A stretch of DNA of 64,000 nucleotides from Magicicada septendecula (taxonomy: Eukaryota; Arthropoda; Insecta; Hemiptera; Cicadidae), in NCBI GenBank assembly GCA_034769895.1, contig CM068367.1, forward strand, positions 1,315,983,046-1,316,047,045, read 5' to 3'. How positions within the stretch are numbered: the stretch's first letter is position 1; the number at the start of each line of letters is the position of its first letter. A model generated the notes under the pieces. The model did no database searches, was not told the origin of the DNA, and saw nothing but the letters and a program-made list of their open reading frames with translations. Of this stretch, positions 1 through 10,829 are shown one piece after another. The translations under genes were made by a program, and so were the position numbers.

Positions 1-41
1 TTTTCAATTTTCTGCATTACAGCACAGACTTAATGTTACAT

Positions 42-43
<2 letters not shown>

Positions 44-87
<44 letters not shown>

Positions 88-94
88 CGCGCGC
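44..94. repeat. (TG)n(CG)n microsatellite
   Basis: A run of alternating TG dinucleotides passes without a break into alternating CG. The whole tract alternates purine and pyrimidine, the kind of sequence that can adopt Z-DNA. It lies in or beyond the downstream part of the GPR107-like gene. Confidence 0.95.
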
Positions 95-569
95 ATGTCA
101 TGCATCTTGTCGTGTTATTTTTTATATAAAAAATTCTTGCACCTAAGATACAAATAACTAATTACTTTATATATTATTTTCTTTTATGCATATTTCACAT
201 ATTAGCTGTATATTACCAAGGACTTAAAAATGTATTATCAAATAATTATTAACAATAATACTCAACAAAATTAATAATAATAATCAATATTTGTTAATAT
301 GTTACATAAGTCTGTGTTATGGTACACACTTAATCTGTAAATGGACACTTACAGGAGAAATTATTATTCTGATAACGTACATTTAATATTAGATATAAAG
401 ACCTCTGAGTTAGTTAATTTCTTTTTAGTCATCCAAATCTTTCCTGAAAACTCACTGGTTAGTTTTCATCATTCTGAGAAATCATTACAGGCATGATGGA
501 TGGGGATCTGTCACTATTAGTTAGGACTTATCCCTATACTAATTACATCAAAATAATGACAATAATTAC

Positions 570-715
570 TTTCTAGAAGACTGCGCTTCCTTCTATTTAC
601 AAAAAGTGCATGATCACTTAATACTGAATCACGTTTCGCCCTCACAACTGGTATGTTGCTGATGTTTTTATATATATGCAACGATTTCAACTCTGAACTG
701 CAGTTAACCTGCAAT
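570..715 (-). CDS. GPR107: GPR107-like protein, internal exon (third seen)
   Basis: On the minus strand a T-rich tract ending in TTTAG precedes this exon, and GTAATT follows it as donor. The 146 bp read in phase 2 from the exon at 2323-2468 and give a peptide containing QVNCSSELKSLHIYKN and then a basic stretch RRKRS. This is the region after the GFSLDRT motif in the lumenal N-terminal domain of GPR107 proteins. An alternative acceptor a few bases downstream (TTGCAG) would put a stop in frame, so the upstream AG is preferred. The exon ends in phase 1. The transmembrane exons should lie to the left of the window. The family is a Golgi/trans-Golgi seven-transmembrane protein with a GOLD-like lumenal domain. 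Confidence 0.72.
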
Positions 716-1439
716 CTAAACAAATATTTTTGTTTATACAAATTTTATAAAATTTATTTTTCTTAGCCTAAGATGACAAAGTAATGGATGTCCTAATAAT
801 TCAAATAATTCCACAAAACTACAATATTTATTATTACTATGTCATTATTTATCAGTTTATATTACTAAGTGGCTCATTCAATGGAGACGACCAAATTGAC
901 TGGTTGATCAAAAATTATTTTCACTTTTTCAAAAAATGCCACTGTTTAAAGTATGTTTCCTTACTTGTCTGCACTGAAATTAACACATTTCATTACTGCC
1001 TACATATGATGTATGGTTTTTGTATTCATTCCTTCAAAAAAATCCTGTAGTTCAATAAATAAGTTTTCCTAGATTCCTTTTAATATATGTACACTACTGA
1101 TTACAAATTTCATGTATAATACACAAACATATAGTGTTGATGTAGGCAGAAAAAAAACTGGATTATGGTGAACCTTATATACAAGGAATGAGGTACTGAC
1201 ATCCGACCACAATGTAGCCATAAAATGTTCAAAAAATCATTACCTACTTGATAATAAACTTTCACAGAAGTGAAGTTTGAGCCACAATTCTGCTTAACTG
1301 CTTAAGAAATAATTTTAAGTAACACTAGTTGGTACAATCCACTGGTTTAGGTAGTTAGTATGCGAGATATTTTGTGATTTTCCTATTTATGTTAGTTGTG
1401 TGATATACAAGCGTGATAAAAAAAGAGTATTTTCATTTT

Positions 1440-1786
1440 TTAAATAAAATTATTTATTCTTCAAAATTAATATTGTCCCCTTCAAAGTAGTTGCCATCAG
1501 ATACAATGCATTTATGCCAACGTTCTTTCCACTTTGTAAAACATTTGTGAAATTCTCATTTTGGTATATTTGAGACCACATTTTCTTTGGTGGATTATGT
1601 GGTAGGATGTCCTACTTTTCTCTTGTCATCTTCAATCTTCACAGGTCTCTTGGAAACGCTTGTACCACTCATTAACCCTTGGTTTGGGCATAGCTTTCTC
1701 ACCAAAAGTCGCATTACTTCACTGCACTTATTATTTTTAACACAGAATTTAATGCAAATTTTTTGTTCTTTCATTTGAAAATACAA
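1440..1786 (-). pseudogene. Internally deleted mariner transposase remnant
   Basis: Read on the minus strand, 1786-1590 begins MYFQMKEQKICIKFC, the typical N-terminal helix-turn-helix start of mariner transposases. It continues to a DDKRKVGHPTT segment that matches the usual linker ending GRP. At 1560-1440 the same strand gives a C-terminal end containing CFTKWKERWHKC and YFEGD, the conserved mariner tail. The catalytic core between them is missing, so this is an internally deleted non-autonomous copy. I could not find convincing terminal inverted repeats. It sits in a GPR107-like intron. Confidence 0.7.
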
Positions 1787-2322
1787 AAATCACCACGAAT
1801 GCTAAAATTAATGTTCGCTTGTTAAACACAAACTAAGTGTCTAATATTCCCAACATCTGACACGTGTACATCACAGAGTGGTACCAATCTAAGAAAAAAA
1901 CTATCGTAAGTTTAAAACATAGCATAAGAAATTAAGAAAGTGTCGTTATTTCTTTATTACATCTCGTACTATATAATGTTTTTATACAGTCACCTCGTTT
2001 TTCTGCAGACATCAGCCTGTAGTGAGGATATTATACGAAATGCACACTTTAATACATATCAGCTGGTCACATATGTTTTTGGTAATTAACATTTTTTTAT
2101 GCTTAATATACATGAATGACTCTTCAAGATTAATTATATGCAATTATAAAAATCATACCTTCAAAAAGATACTAACTACAAGCACAGTATTAGCAGTATA
2201 TTAGTCACTATGTGGTCTTAACAGTAACATGTTCAAACTGGCACAAAACACAATATTATAAAATATATTAAATACACTACACAAAAGTTCTGGATATAAA
2301 AAAACTGTGTAAGAATTCTTAC

Positions 2323-2468
2323 AACATATTCTTGAAGTCCATTATAAAAAATACAGCTCCTGTATTCGTGGACTGCAATGAAGGAGTCTGCAGTAAGCAG
2401 TGCTCTTGATGGATGTCTAAGTAAGGGTTCATTGCATCATTCATAGTTCGGTCTAAGCTGAACCCAAA
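2323..2468 (-). CDS. GPR107: GPR107-like protein, internal exon (second seen)
   Basis: On the minus strand TTTTTGTTTACAG is an excellent acceptor and GTAAGA the donor. The exon reads from phase 0 and begins FGFSLDRTMNDAMNPYLD, followed by a CLL and a hydrophobic FFIMDF segment. This matches the diagnostic GFSLDRT-x-ND-x-YLD-x-C block of the GPR107 lumenal domain. The 146 bp end in phase 2, matching the exon at 570-715. The preceding exon at 8314-8424 ends in phase 0. I am confident of the family; the GPR107 rather than GPR108 assignment rests on this motif, which is better conserved in GPR107. Confidence 0.82.
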
Positions 2469-3200
2469 CTGTAAACAAAAAAGTATTAAACAATCTCCCT
2501 GTTCACTGTTAATCACTCAGGGAGGAGCCAAATAATCTTTTACGTATAACTGAATTATCTAGTGTGCTCCCTGAGCCCACTATTTTAACAAAGTTCATTT
2601 ATTATTGTATAAATTTTTATATTAGATAAGTTTTCAGTTTCAGAAAAATTATGAAAGTCCCAATTACTCTACTATTTTTTGTTTAGTAAAGTAACAAATG
2701 TTAGAGAAATCACACAATAAACACTAAAAGTCCCAAACAATGGGATTTGTTTTAAAATTCGCTTTAGTCTGAATTTTTACAATTTTTTAGAACTTGGTGA
2801 CCCCCTTTATGGGGCCTCAGATCAAAAATTTTTGAAATTTCCTAAACTGTACAGTATATTCAGATTTTGGTTAAAATTCTCATTAATTTTATACACACCT
2901 GAATTTTTACAATTTTATCGATATTTGTATCACTTTTTGGCCCTCAGTGTCCCATAATTTTGAAATTTTCAAAAATGAACTCTAAATTCATATTTTGAGA
3001 CTATGCCATTCGCTCAAGCCTCACCAGAGGATTAAATATATATACCGTATAAACTGTTACATTACATTGGATGTACAGGAAAATGTGTGTAAAATTACCG
3101 TAATATTTCTTGTAACCTCACAATAAAAAAGCTCTTTCTAATACTGATATTAAAATGTTATGGTGAGAGTCAACAAATCATTATGACTATTCCTACTTTG

Positions 3201-3768
3201 CAAGCAGAATTATCACTGTTGCACACCACTATATAAAAATATTTGGATTAGTGCTTTTAAGCTTCACAGCTCATCGTCAGATCGGAAATGAACGAATAAC
3301 TTAAAAATAAACCCTTCACCCCCACCCCACCACACCCTGCTCACACACAAGCTATAATTCAATGTCCCTTCCTCCCCTCTGAGCCCTGTCCCTCCATCTG
3401 AACAGTTACATTTTTTTCTAGTAATTCCTTGTGTTACAGTGTGTGTGTGTGAGTGTGTGCATTCCTTTTAAACCTACTGTCTTTCTCCCCCACATCTGGG
3501 CCAGTCACACACCCTTATTTAAAAATATCCAATTAGTCCTCTGCAATTTAATTCTTAATCTTATCTATCTGTCCTCTATCATTTACTTCTTAATTATGTT
3601 ATAAAATATTTCTTCATTATCAAATTTAATTTTATTATTAATTAAACTGTCTAACCCTTTTTCTCGTTCTTTCAATATTTCTAACTCCTCCCTAAGTTTC
3701 CTTTCAACTGTGTTATTTACTACTTTTACAATTTATATAGTGGTGTGCAACAGTGATAATTCTGCTTG
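3201..3768. mobile_element. Foldback/TIR element, copy 1
   Basis: Terminal inverted repeats of about 36 bp: left end CAAGCAGAATTATCACTG followed by TTGCACACCACTATATA, right end its reverse complement ending at 3768. The interior holds a short GT repeat and no coding potential. The left half is clearly the same family as the left arm of the element at 37656-38356 (shared AAGCTTCACAGC and CATCGTCAGATCG). The right half no longer folds back onto the left, so this copy has lost its second arm or had it replaced. It lies in a GPR107-like intron. Confidence 0.8.
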
Positions 3769-4281
3769 TGATTTTAACCACTAACACAACTTTCTTCATT
3801 AATATACCTACTTTGGTCTAACAGACACCATCAATTTTATTTAAAAAATAAAAACCAATACTGTGTACCTAAATGGTCCAATATCTATGACACAGTGACA
3901 TGCTAATATATCAGTACCAAAAACTTTTTGGCAAGGAATCTCCAATTGTGATGACAGTTTTCTTAGAATATTACAAGAGCACCAACTTCAAGAGGTAAAA
4001 CATACAGACTACGTCAATCAAATATTCCATTACTACTCATAATACAAGCAGAATAGGTGATTTAGTTTGTGACTTGTATTTATCTAAAAAGAAAGCATAA
4101 CTTGTAGGTTCACACTTGAAGGATAGGAATTCATTAGATAAACAACTAAAACTGTATTTTGTACAACAGAAATGAAAATGTTAAGAAATATTTTAATAAG
4201 AACGGCTTAATTTATTCTTACTGTGATATAAACCGTTCAACAGCTGATTGATATTCATGTTATTGACTGATGACTAGCCAC

Positions 4282-6559
4282 TATACTAAAATTTTTACTG
4301 GAGAGGGATTGACGTTTGTCTACAAATGAGTGGGGAACTGGTGTTTAGAGCGGTCTGATTGGCCGAAACTATACAGCACAGTGTTGTCAACTCGTACTTG
4401 TTGTTCCGCTGTTTGCGCTTACCACGTGCGCATAGTAAATTTAACAGTAGGCCTAGTACGTTTATATACTTCAGTTTTGTGAGTGAAATATAAAATTTTT
4501 TAAATTTACAATATTATCATATTTTGGTGCATTTGCATGATTTAGTGATATTTTTTTAATTTAGTGATTATTAGTCTAATATTCAGAAGTGATTTTGTGG
4601 TAAAATTTAAGTATTTAGTGTACTAAGTGATAGTGATTGTTAATATTATCCATTCAGCTATGTCCGATGCCAGTACGAGTGCTTCAGCTATACGCAAGAC
4701 AAGAAAAAGGAAAGTATTTAATGAACAGGCAAGACAACTTATCTGTTCAGCAGGTGAATATTTTGAAAAAGAAAAAACAAACGAGGGGCCATTAATTTCC
4801 GTTAATAAAGTTTTAGAGCGTACAGCTGCCGCATGCGAAGTAGGGAAGAATCTTATAGTACGTATAGGAAAAGAGAAACATGATCTTCTTACTGATTTTA
4901 GTGATACAGAGCCCAAGTTTCAAACACCTAATAAAAAAAGAAATATAGACAAAAGAGTTACGAAGTTAGATTCTTTCCAAGAAAATGCAATTCGACAGCT
5001 ACTATTGTAGAAAAGAGCACCCAACAATAAATAAACTTCATAAATCGTTAGCAGTAGCTGATCTTTTTGCAGGTAGTAAATCATCTGTTAGGAAAGTAAT
5101 GCAAAATGTCGGTTTTAAGTTTACAAAATTTCAGGCAGAAAAGTTCTTATAGAAAGTGAAAGTCTAGTTGCTTTACGTTGTAGATTTCTACGAGAAATTC
5201 AAACTAAATCTATTGAAGACATATGCTGGTTAGACGAAACATGGGTAAATATAGGTCACAGTTTACGAAAAGGCTGGACAGATGATACTGTGGAAGGGAC
5301 AATGAAAATACCTTTGGGTCGAGGGGGTAGATAAATTATTGTACATGCTGGGACGTCAAAACGTTTCATACCTAACTGTTTTTATGCCTTTAAGTCAAAG
5401 AAAACGAGTGACTTCTACAAAGAAATTAACTCTGAAAAACTTTACCAAGTGGTTCACAGACTCGTTATTAAAAAACCTCACAGTGCCGTCAACTATTGTA
5501 ATGGATAACGCCCCTTATCACTCAGTTATATACGACAAAACGCCAACATTAGCTACACGTAAAGAAGAAATTTTTCACTGGCTTCGTGAACATAACATTT
5601 CTACCACTGTTATCATGAAAAAAGCAGAGCTGTTGGAGCTGGTGTCAGGTTGTAAACCCCGATTTCCGGAATACGTAATTGACAAAGTAGCGCAAGAACA
5701 TGGCCATAAAGTAGTAAGATTACCACCGTATCATTGTCATTTTAACCCCATTGAGTTAATTTGGGCACAATTAAAGGGGTGTGTAGCGAGAAATAATAAG
5801 ACTTTAACAGGAACTGAAGTAGAAAAATTGATACGTGAGGGTATTACGAATGTTACTGCAGACGATTGGGGAAAAGCAGTGATGCATACAAAAAAAGTGA
5901 TTGACGAAGCATAGAGCAATGAAGGAATATTAGAAGACGCCGTGGAACAACTGGTAATAAATTTGGGCACAGAATCCAGTGACTCGAGGGACTCTGGTAG
6001 CGACATAAGTGTTGTAACACCTTTAGATTAACGGCACAGGCGGAAAACTACAGACAGGTAAAAATAATTTTATTTTTAGTTTTGTTTTTATGGTAAAAGT
6101 AATAAAAACAAAACATTGACTCTTATTTTGTTGTCTTACATTTTTATTATTGTTACTTTTTACTATATTTACACATATTTATACACTAAGTTGATGACTG
6201 CACATTGTCACACTTTTCGTTAAATCAAAAAATTAAAGATACTGAACATTTGAAGTTAATTTTTAAAAAACACAGAAGTTAATTATGTTCTAATTTATTA
6301 TTCTCGTAAGAATTCACATTTTTAATTTATTAATTATCTGTAGTTACAACTGAATAAATATTTTTTTTTAAGTAGGGGAATACATATTTAGTCTGCGCGT
6401 ACTGGATTTGTTTTGTCTGCACGAAGTATGTTTTGAATGAATGCAGTAACGAAACTTACGCTTGGGCGACATTCAACAGAAACACGTGGTTACGAAGTGG
6501 CAACATGGCGATGACATCATTGCAAACATCAATCCCTCTCCTGTAAAAATTTTAGTATA
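4282..6559 (+). mobile_element. Tc1/mariner-superfamily transposon with DD82E spacing
   Basis: The ends are inverted repeats: TACTAAAATTTTTACTGGAG at the left and its near-perfect complement at the right (CTCCTGTAAAAATTTTAGTA), extending through GAGGGATTGA. Both ends carry TATA, consistent with a TA target duplication. The element is about 2.28 kb, long for Tc1/mariner, and holds one degraded transposase gene. It is inserted in the GPR107-like intron between the exons at 2.4 and 8.3 kb, in the opposite orientation to the gene. Confidence 0.85.
4660..6030 (+). pseudogene. DD82E transposase, degraded
   Basis: The N-terminal part (4660-5010) is about 115 residues with a conserved TPNKKR block just before the linker, also present in the transposase at 18061-19452. 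A stop and frame changes follow near 5010, 5150 and 5333. The first catalytic Asp is in WLDETWVNIGH near 5230, the second in VMDNAPYHS near 5505 and the Glu in FNPIELIWAQLK near 5755. Exactly 82 residues separate the second Asp from the Glu, against 34-41 in usual Tc1/mariner groups. An in-frame stop at 5912 cuts off an acidic tail that is still readable to about 6030. This is a dead copy. It belongs to the IS630-Tc1-mariner superfamily, probably the DD82E branch called Sailor. Confidence 0.82.
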
Positions 6560-8313
6560 ACTGAAACAGTGCATATTACTGAAACGGAAACTAATTTTTG
6601 AAGTCTCATTTTTGAATACTTATACAGTCCTTATAATAAATACTTATGGCATACATGAGTGATGACCTTAAACTTTTTAATATACGACCTTTTTTGTGTT
6701 TACAGAACAGCTTTACTATAAACAATATTTAAAACGTTATTGTAAAAAAAAATAATTTCACTACCAGACAGAAAACTGTTAAGAACTCCTCAAGTTAAGC
6801 CCCATATTTTATTTTACTACCATTGCATATAAAATTATATAGCTTACAACGGATTTTGTAAAAGCATCAGATAAAGAATGGAAAGGCTTTACACATGTAA
6901 CAAAAGTTTTTCACGATTCAGTGAAGCTAAATTAAAAGAGGGTATATCTGTTGGAACTAAAAATGATAAAACTGTTACATGGCTGTATAACTAGTAATAA
7001 ATTAAACCTTAATGTAATGAGCATGAAAATCACTCTAAAATCTTACAGAAGGTTTTCTTTTGGTGGTTTATAAACATTTAGGTTGTACGGTGCCATTCAA
7101 AATGCATTTTTTATTTGCCTGTCTTGATTTTTCCTTAAAAATGTGTGTGCTGTGAGTGACTGACAAAAAGAAAGGTTCGCCAATACCTATACAGGAAACA
7201 GTGTTATCAAAAAGTACAAAAAAAGTAATAAAGTAGCAAAAGATTTGAGGGTGACAGAGGAAAATTGATTTCAGTTTAATAATCAACAAAATCCACTTAT
7301 TTGGGGTTCAGTTCCAACATTTTTTGTACATTTGTAGACCAGTTGCATCTGCAAGTAACTACAGAAATTGAGTGTCTGAAACATCTGAACTGAAATACGG
7401 AATTATTTATCTGCATCAATTATAATTAGTTGTTTGCCGTACCAGTGGTAGGTTACAGAAAGTGCTTCCTATCAGTTGAACCATGAAACACAGGTGATAC
7501 AAATATCCGACCTAAACTTAATCACATTTTTCTCTGTGGAAAAGCGACTTGAAAATAATGTGACGGGGAAACTCACAGGTATTTTTTCTTAGCTAAACGC
7601 CATCACTACTTATAAGAAATAGGACTAACTAATGCACTGATTATTATAATTCTCAATATTATGTTTACTAACATATACACGGTATAAATATATACTGAAA
7701 TGGAGAAACAACCTTTGATCCAAGGCAAGAAGGCGATGAGTACCTATAAACTTGTGTTTACAGAAACCTTAGTTATCTGTATATATTTTAGACATTGCTA
7801 AATATATAGCTAACACAATTAAAAAAGGAAAAAGCTTTAAAAAATTATTGAAAAAAATTTTAAAATATACAAACGAAAATAATGCAAATCCATAACAAAC
7901 TATGAAAAATAATAATTCTATTAAAACAAAATTACTGCGTCCTAAAAAAGGTGTGTGAATCATGGAACATCAGCAGTATTACTATTACTTGCTTACTATT
8001 AATACCAGCGCCAACATGAAATTTATTTCTCATTTGTATTCCTGCAATATACTGTTACTTTAACTGTCTGGATAAATTAACAAAGAGGAAGCAGACTAAT
8101 TTGGCACTGACAAGTATGTAGGCCACTCAACTGACTTCCTTTGTTTCTGTACGAAATGAGCAAACTTTCTCACAATTTTCCTCTGATAACTGTCTTTCTT
8201 CAAGTTGCCAGCTAACTACATTTAACACGCCCTACCTCCCTCCCCCTACATGTGCCAAGTTTATCACAATACTTAAACAACGTATTACATAAATAACAAC
8301 AGTAAATGCTTAC
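6560..8313. other. GPR107-like intron, no feature recognised
   Basis: AT-rich DNA with many short frames and stops on both strands. I see no splice-flanked conserved peptide, RNA gene or repeat boundary. Confidence 0.5.
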
Positions 8314-8424
8314 AACGGCATCTTCAGTGAACGGACTCGCATGAAAGTTTTCTAACTTGACTTCTAAAATTCCTCCTTTGTAGAAACCAAAGGTGCTGAG
8401 TGCTATATACTTCCTACTGTCATG
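8314..8424 (-). CDS. GPR107: GPR107-like protein, N-terminal lumenal exon (first seen)
   Basis: On the minus strand the acceptor is GTGTGTTTCAG and the donor GTAAGC. The exon is exactly 37 codons, phase 0 at both ends, and begins HDSRKYIALSTFGFYKGG. The block TFGFYKGGILEVKLENF matches the TFGFFKDG motif near the mature N-terminus of GPR107 proteins. The signal-peptide exon must lie at higher coordinates but was not identified between 8.5 and 31 kb. The separation from the next exon is 5.8 kb, partly due to the DD82E transposon. Confidence 0.8.
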
Positions 8425-8982
8425 CTGAAACACACAAAAAATATATATACATATGTATAACACTTTCCCTCAAAAAGTTTTATTCTCACTAAATAATTTT
8501 TTATATCAATTAATTATTAATTAACTTCTTGGATTTCGTTGAAATCAGCCTCTGAAGAAGCCTTTTAAAGGAGAAAACCGGTTAAGGCTGTAAGATAAAA
8601 CGTTTTGCTTTTACTTATAAAAAACCTAGTGTTCCGAGTCGTTAAAGTAATAGTGATATTTATTAATTAACATTTTATAGTATACTTTATCCGCTGTTTA
8701 CTATTAATATAACTAATGGTTGCTATAGCTCCATCATGCACACTTTACACATATATCTTATAAAACCTCATTGTGCTAATTACACAGTTACAAATTAATA
8801 AATAGAGCGACACAGTAAATGCAAAAATAATCAAACTCTGATGCAACTTTGTGAAAGGAGCTTTATATTTGTGCCCTTCAATAAAAATAACCAATATCTG
8901 AATTTGTTGTTATTACTATAAACAACGTTAGCATTCTGTATTAAATGTTAAATATTCTAGTATCATTTTTCAGCAAAATATT

Positions 8983-9019
8983 TAGTTCCAGTTCCAGTTC
9001 CAGTTGCAGTAGTTCCAGT
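8983..9019. repeat. GTTCCA/GTTGCA short tandem repeat
   Basis: About six copies of a 6-bp unit GTTCCA with one GTTGCA and a spacer variant. Confidence 0.85.
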
Positions 9020-9135
9020 AAGTTGTTACTCATTCCAGCAACAATGGTTGTCAATACAAACTAAACGCTACTGAAGAGAACTACTGCACATTTAAAGTGC
9101 AGCTGAATATCTGACTGGTAAACTATTGGGTATTA

Positions 9136-9231
9136 TCTCTGAATTACACTAAAAAGAAATTTCAAACTAAATTACGTTAGTTACAAAGAAATTTCTCTGA
9201 ATTACACTAAATCTCTAAATTTCAAACTAAA
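9136..9231. repeat. Two-copy imperfect tandem repeat, about 58 bp
   Basis: TCTCTGAATTACACTAAA and TTTCAAACTAAA each occur twice, about 58 bp apart, with AAAGAAATTT between them. Confidence 0.75.
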
Positions 9232-10829
9232 AATAAAATAAAATATGTATGCGCGCCCGCATGAGTATATAAAACATGACTCAACTGCAAGTACTATTTG
9301 TGTAGCCTACTAAATGCAGTTTAGTACCATTTTAATATCATCAAAGTTTGTATTCATAAACTTTTGATTAGCAAACTTCTTAATATGATAGCTACTATAA
9401 CACTTACTTATAAAACATTATACTACAAAATTTAATATTTGGGACTACATTTTTACCCCTAAAAACATGCAAATAATAACTACATAATTTGCATATCCAA
9501 CAGCTGCTTACTATTGCCAGAAAAAATGTGAATTATCTCTGTTCAAAAACAACACCGTGATTATAAACCATATACTACAATAACAACTGATAAATATATT
9601 AGAAACAATAATTACAGTAATGGAAATAATGATAACAGCATTGCTAATAATAAATCTAAGTAGTTAATAAAAATAAATTCTAACAATACAATGGCAAGTA
9701 AAAATTGGAGCATTAAAGAAGTACAGTAATAGCATTAAAATCAGAACATATTATGAAGCCATTGAACATAGCCCGTCGAGATACATGTGTTAGTGTTTAC
9801 TCATACACCAACACAGACTTTCCATTGTCTCCAAATACTCTCTTTAACTTTATACAATCACGTGGTTTGGTTCAGTATACATGATATACTGTACTACTCA
9901 AAGCTATAACTAACCCTATATTTTGCATGCATGTTTGTGTGCACGTGCGCGTGCACACACACACAGGAATTTTATAAAAGTATATAAATTTCATTATATA
10001 GAACATAACTTGTTGCTATCCACTAGCTTACTGACTCTCCCAATAAGCACTTTCAAGTGATTTATGTCATTTGGAAGTACCATAATATCAGGTGGCTTCA
10101 ATCCGATTTGATGACGAGCTAAATTACTCAAAAGCGCTTACTACCAGATCACTGGAACAGTGGTTTGCAATAAACTGTATTCTACAATCCCTGGTCAAAT
10201 TATTAAACCATTGATTAAGGAAAATAAATATTGGCAGTTTCAGTTCTGATTGTTTTTCCACTTTGTTTAGATTTCTCAGAAGCTAATTTAACATTGTGCT
10301 TTGTAAGAATAATACAATTTTTATGCATACTGTATACGCTGGCAACACTGTGACCTTGATTATATAATATTTACATAACGCTGTAGTCAGGGAATCTCTG
10401 GATCCCAAATCAAGTAAAAATGTATTGGAGCTCTTTAAATAAGAAACAGGAAAAGAAACATCTCTTATAAAAAACAATTTGTTGCCAGAATAATTGATAC
10501 TGAAACCATAATAACTCTTTTGAAGGAAACTACATTACAAGAATGTTCAGGAGAATCAGGGTGAAAATAAGAATAAACAAAATTAAATAACAGAAAAGTA
10601 AATTTTCTCAATTCTTATCACTAATGGTGTAACTAGAAATTAAATTTTACAACATGCACGGACTGCTTACGTATAAAGATGAAAAAAATATGAACTATTA
10701 CTGGAACAAAATTACATTAGCACTTACTTGCTTATCTGCATCATATTTTTCCATCTGTTTTATTGATTTGAAATTGATCTGTGCTCTACGTATTGTAACG
10801 TTGTTAATAGAAAGTGACTCTTTCCTTCT

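Larger units (their letters stand above)
8425..10829. other. AT-rich stretch without recognised gene
   Basis: Probably first-intron DNA of the GPR107-like gene or intergenic. It contains the small tandem repeats listed at 8983 and 9136 and a CA-rich tract near 9930-9965. No conserved coding segment was seen. Confidence 0.45.
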
